64,000 nucleotides of DNA from Hippophae tibetana. Lineage: Eukaryota > Streptophyta > Magnoliopsida > Rosales > Elaeagnaceae. The notes under the pieces are model-generated. The model did no database searches. It saw nothing but the letters and a program-made list of their open reading frames with translations, and was not told the DNA's origin. The DNA is taken from NCBI GenBank assembly GCA_037013495.1, contig CM072807.1, forward strand, positions 26,020,802-26,084,801, in the 5' to 3' direction. Position 1 is the first letter of the stretch, and each line of letters starts with the position of its first letter. This document shows, piece after piece, positions 61,732 through 64,000 of this stretch. The translations under genes were made by a program, and so were the position numbers.

Positions 61732-64000
61732 AGAAAGATTGAATTGCTAAGAACCTGGTCAAGATGATCAAATCGTAGAAACATAAAGAAAAAGAACAAA
61801 ACAAAAGCAATAAGGTGGCACCAAAATTGAAGACATGTTTAATTATTGTAAACTATGAGATTTGGTTCAAAAACGAGGAGAACTACACTTTTACTTCTAT
61901 ATGTTTTTAGGAATCTTAACCTGCTTGGGTTTGAAATATTATAATAGTTATTTCAAAATACTAATTAAAAGTTAAAACAGTTTAAAGTTGCAACCGTTAT
62001 CAATACATTGTTTTTTAAAATTGTGAACCTTATGAGCTCTCTTTTTTTTATAACAAAAAAATGAGGTGAGCATGAAAAACAAAGAAGAAAAAAATGACAC
62101 AGATTATTTAAAGAAAACTACGAAATAAAATCTAAAGATGCAGAAAATGACAACAAATTTGAAAAAATACAAAAGACATGAAGGACAAACTTTCTTTCAT
62201 TTTTTTTAATTTGCGACTTAAGTTAGGAGAAAACATTCAAACAGCCGATTTTTTTAAATATTAAAATACAAAAAATGAAGATAGATATTCTATTTTGAGA
62301 AATCAAGTAATTCATACTAGTTGATGTGTATTCTGTATACGAAAATCGTAGGAAGCCAATATCTCAAAAAAATAAGAAAGATTGAATTGCTAAGAACCTG
62401 GTCAAGATGATCAAATCGGAAACATAAAGAAAAAGAACAAAACAAAAGCAATAAGGTGGCACCAAAATTGAAGACATTTTTAATTATTGTAAACTATGAG
62501 ATTTGGGTTCAAAATCGAGGAGAACTACACTTTTACTTCTATATGTTTTTAGGAATCTTAACGAGCTTCGGTTTGAAATATTATAATAGTTACTTCAAAG
62601 TACGAATTAAAAGTTACAACAGTTTAAAGTTGCAACCTTATCGATACATTGTTTTTTAAAATTGTGAACCTTATGAGCTCCCTTTTTTTAAAACAAAAAA
62701 ATGAGGTGAACACGAAAAACAAAGAAGAAAAAAAATGATACAGATTATTTAAAGAAAACTACGAAATAAAATCTAAAGATGCAAAAAATGACAACAAATT
62801 TGAAAAAATACAAAATAAATGAAGGACAAAAATCTCTTTCATTTTTTTTAATTTGCGACTTAAGTAAGGAGAAAACATTCAAACGACCAATTTTTTTAAA
62901 TCTAAAATACAAAAAATGAAGATAGATATTCTATTTTGAGAAATCAAGTAATTCATACTAGTTGATGTGTATTCTGTATGCGAAAATCATAGGAAGCCAA
63001 TATCTCAAAAAAATAAGAAAGATTGAATTGCTAAGAACCTGGTCAAGATGATCAAATCGTAAACATAAAGAAAAAGAACGAAACAAAAGCAATAAGGTGG
63101 CACCAAACTTGAAGACATTTTTAATTATTGTAAACTATGAGATTTGGGTTCAAAAACGAGGAGAACTACACTTTTACTTCTATTTGTTTTTAGAATCTTA
63201 ACCTACTTCGGTTTGAAATATTATAATAGTTATTTCAAAGTACGAATTAAAAGTTAAAACAGTTTAAAGTTGCAACCCTTATCAATTACATTGTTTTTTA
63301 AAATTGTGAACCTTATGAACTCTCTTTTTTTTCTAACAAAAAAATGAGGTGAACAAGAAAAACAAAGAAGAAAAAAATGACACAGATTATTTAAAGAAAA
63401 CTACGAAATAAAATCTAAAGATGCAAAAAATGACAACAAATTTGAAAAAATACAAAAGACATGAAGGACAAACTTTCTTTCATTTTTTTTAATTTGCGAC
63501 TTAAGTAAGGAGAAAACATTCAAACGGCCGATTTTTTTAAATATAAAATACAAAAAATGAAGATAGATATTCTATTTTTAGAAATCAAGTAATTCATACT
63601 AGTTGATGTGTATTCTGTATGCGAAAATCATAGGAACCCAATAACTCAAAAAAATAAGAAAGATTGAATTGCTAAGAACCTGGTCAAGATGATCAAATCG
63701 GAAATATAAAGAAAAAGAACGAAACAAAAGCAATAAGGTCTCACCAAAATTGAAGACATTTTTAATTATTGTAAACTATGAGATTTGGGTTCAAAAACGA
63801 GGAGAACTACACTTTTACTTCTATATGTTTTTAGGAATCTTAACCTGCTTCGGTTTGAAATATTATAATAGTTATTTCAAAATACGAATTAAAAGTTAAA
63901 ACAGTTTAAAGTTGCAACCGTTATCAATACATTGTTTTTTAAAATTGTGAAGCTTATGAGCTCTCTTTTTTTTCTAACAAAAAAATGAGGGGAACACGAA
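61732..64000 (+). repeat. Four-monomer ~2,565-bp higher-order repeat, copy 2, cut by window end
   Basis: This copy follows copy 1 but carries many one-base insertions and deletions, such as cgtagaaac, tttggttc, aatattaaaatac, caaccttatcg, aaaaatctc and caattacattg. The final unit starts at 63657 and only its first 344 bp are in the window, so the array continues beyond 64000. Confidence 0.85.

Larger units (their letters stand above)
1..64000 (+). repeat. Satellite array, ~640-bp monomer, head to tail
   Basis: The whole window is one tandem array. Unit starts (anchor agaaagattg) are: 1, 641, 1282, 1923, 2564, 3204, 3845, 4486, 5127, 5766, 6408, 7048, 7689, 8328, 8969, 9609, 10252, 10892, 11532, 12172, 12812, 13453, 14094, 14733, 15373, 16013, 16653, 17293, 17934, 18574, 19214, 19855, 20496, 21139, 21780, 22421, 23062, 23703*, 24692, 25333, 25973, 26615, 27256, 27896, 28537, 29178, 29820, 30461, 31102, 31743, 32383*, 33372, 34013, 34653*, 35642, 36283*, 37272*, 38262, 38903*, 39893*, 40883, 41524*, 42513, 43153, 43794, 44434, 45074, 45715, 46356, 46997, 47637, 48277, 48918, 49558, 50198, 50839, 51480, 52121, 52761, 53401, 54042, 54683, 55324, 55964, 56604, 57244, 57885, 58527, 59168, 59809, 60450, 61091, 61732, 62375, 63016, 63657 (cut by the window end). 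Asterisks mark fused units of 989-990 bp. Every unit has the same orientation, and no foreign insertion was seen. The family was not recognised. Centromeric or other heterochromatic location is inferred from array size and hierarchy, not shown. Confidence 0.98.

Noticed and set aside
1..64000. CRISPR array
   Set aside because: Repeats and intervening sequence are all the same 640-bp unit. There are no short repeats with unique spacers and no cas genes.

Overview
The window is one uninterrupted tandem array of an AT-rich satellite with a basic unit of about 640 bp. No gene, RNA gene, transposon or CRISPR array is visible in any part of the 64 kb. All copies lie head to tail in the same orientation. 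Anchored on the start of the segment beginning agaaagattg, I located 96 unit starts. Spacing is 639-643 bp, mostly 640 or 641, except for eight longer units of 989-990 bp. Those eight are fusions of two monomers that lost about 292 bp across the same junction. A hand count of the first monomer gives 169 G+C in 640 (about 26%).

A multi-kilobase, gene-free satellite with nested higher-order repeats points to eukaryotic heterochromatin, such as a centromeric, pericentromeric, subtelomeric or knob block. I do not recognise the family and cannot name the organism. A plant or an invertebrate with long-period satellites is plausible, but that is inference. There is no telomere motif, no rDNA and no non-satellite flank, so both array edges lie outside the window.

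Layout by shared variants: (1) about 1-18.6 kb, plain 640/641-bp monomers in which groups of 2-3 monomers reappear at displacements of about 1.28, 3.84, 6.40 and 7.68 kb; (2) 18.6-31 kb, a transitional patchwork containing the first fused unit; (3) 31.1-35.6 kb, a 2,270-bp higher-order repeat (641+640+989) in two copies; (4) 35.6-42.5 kb, a 2,620-bp higher-order repeat (641+990+990) in about 2.6 copies; (5) 42.5-51.5 kb, an eight-monomer 5,124-bp higher-order repeat with a six-monomer portion present twice; (6) 51.5-59.2 kb, a mosaic with 3,203-bp (five-monomer) displacements; (7) 59.2-64 kb, a four-monomer repeat of about 2,565 bp in nearly two copies, with unusually many single-base indels.

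The open frames of 60-91 codons are satellite translations. Most start at TTG or GTG, they survive in a minority of copies, and they break with homopolymer length. The interest here is evolutionary and structural: how a single deletion junction spread on several monomer backgrounds, how recombination built several repeat hierarchies side by side, and which short elements (a 24-bp dyad, a T/A hairpin, internal near-repeats, pol III-like boxes) persist in all the copies I checked. All comparisons were made by eye; no alignment was run.
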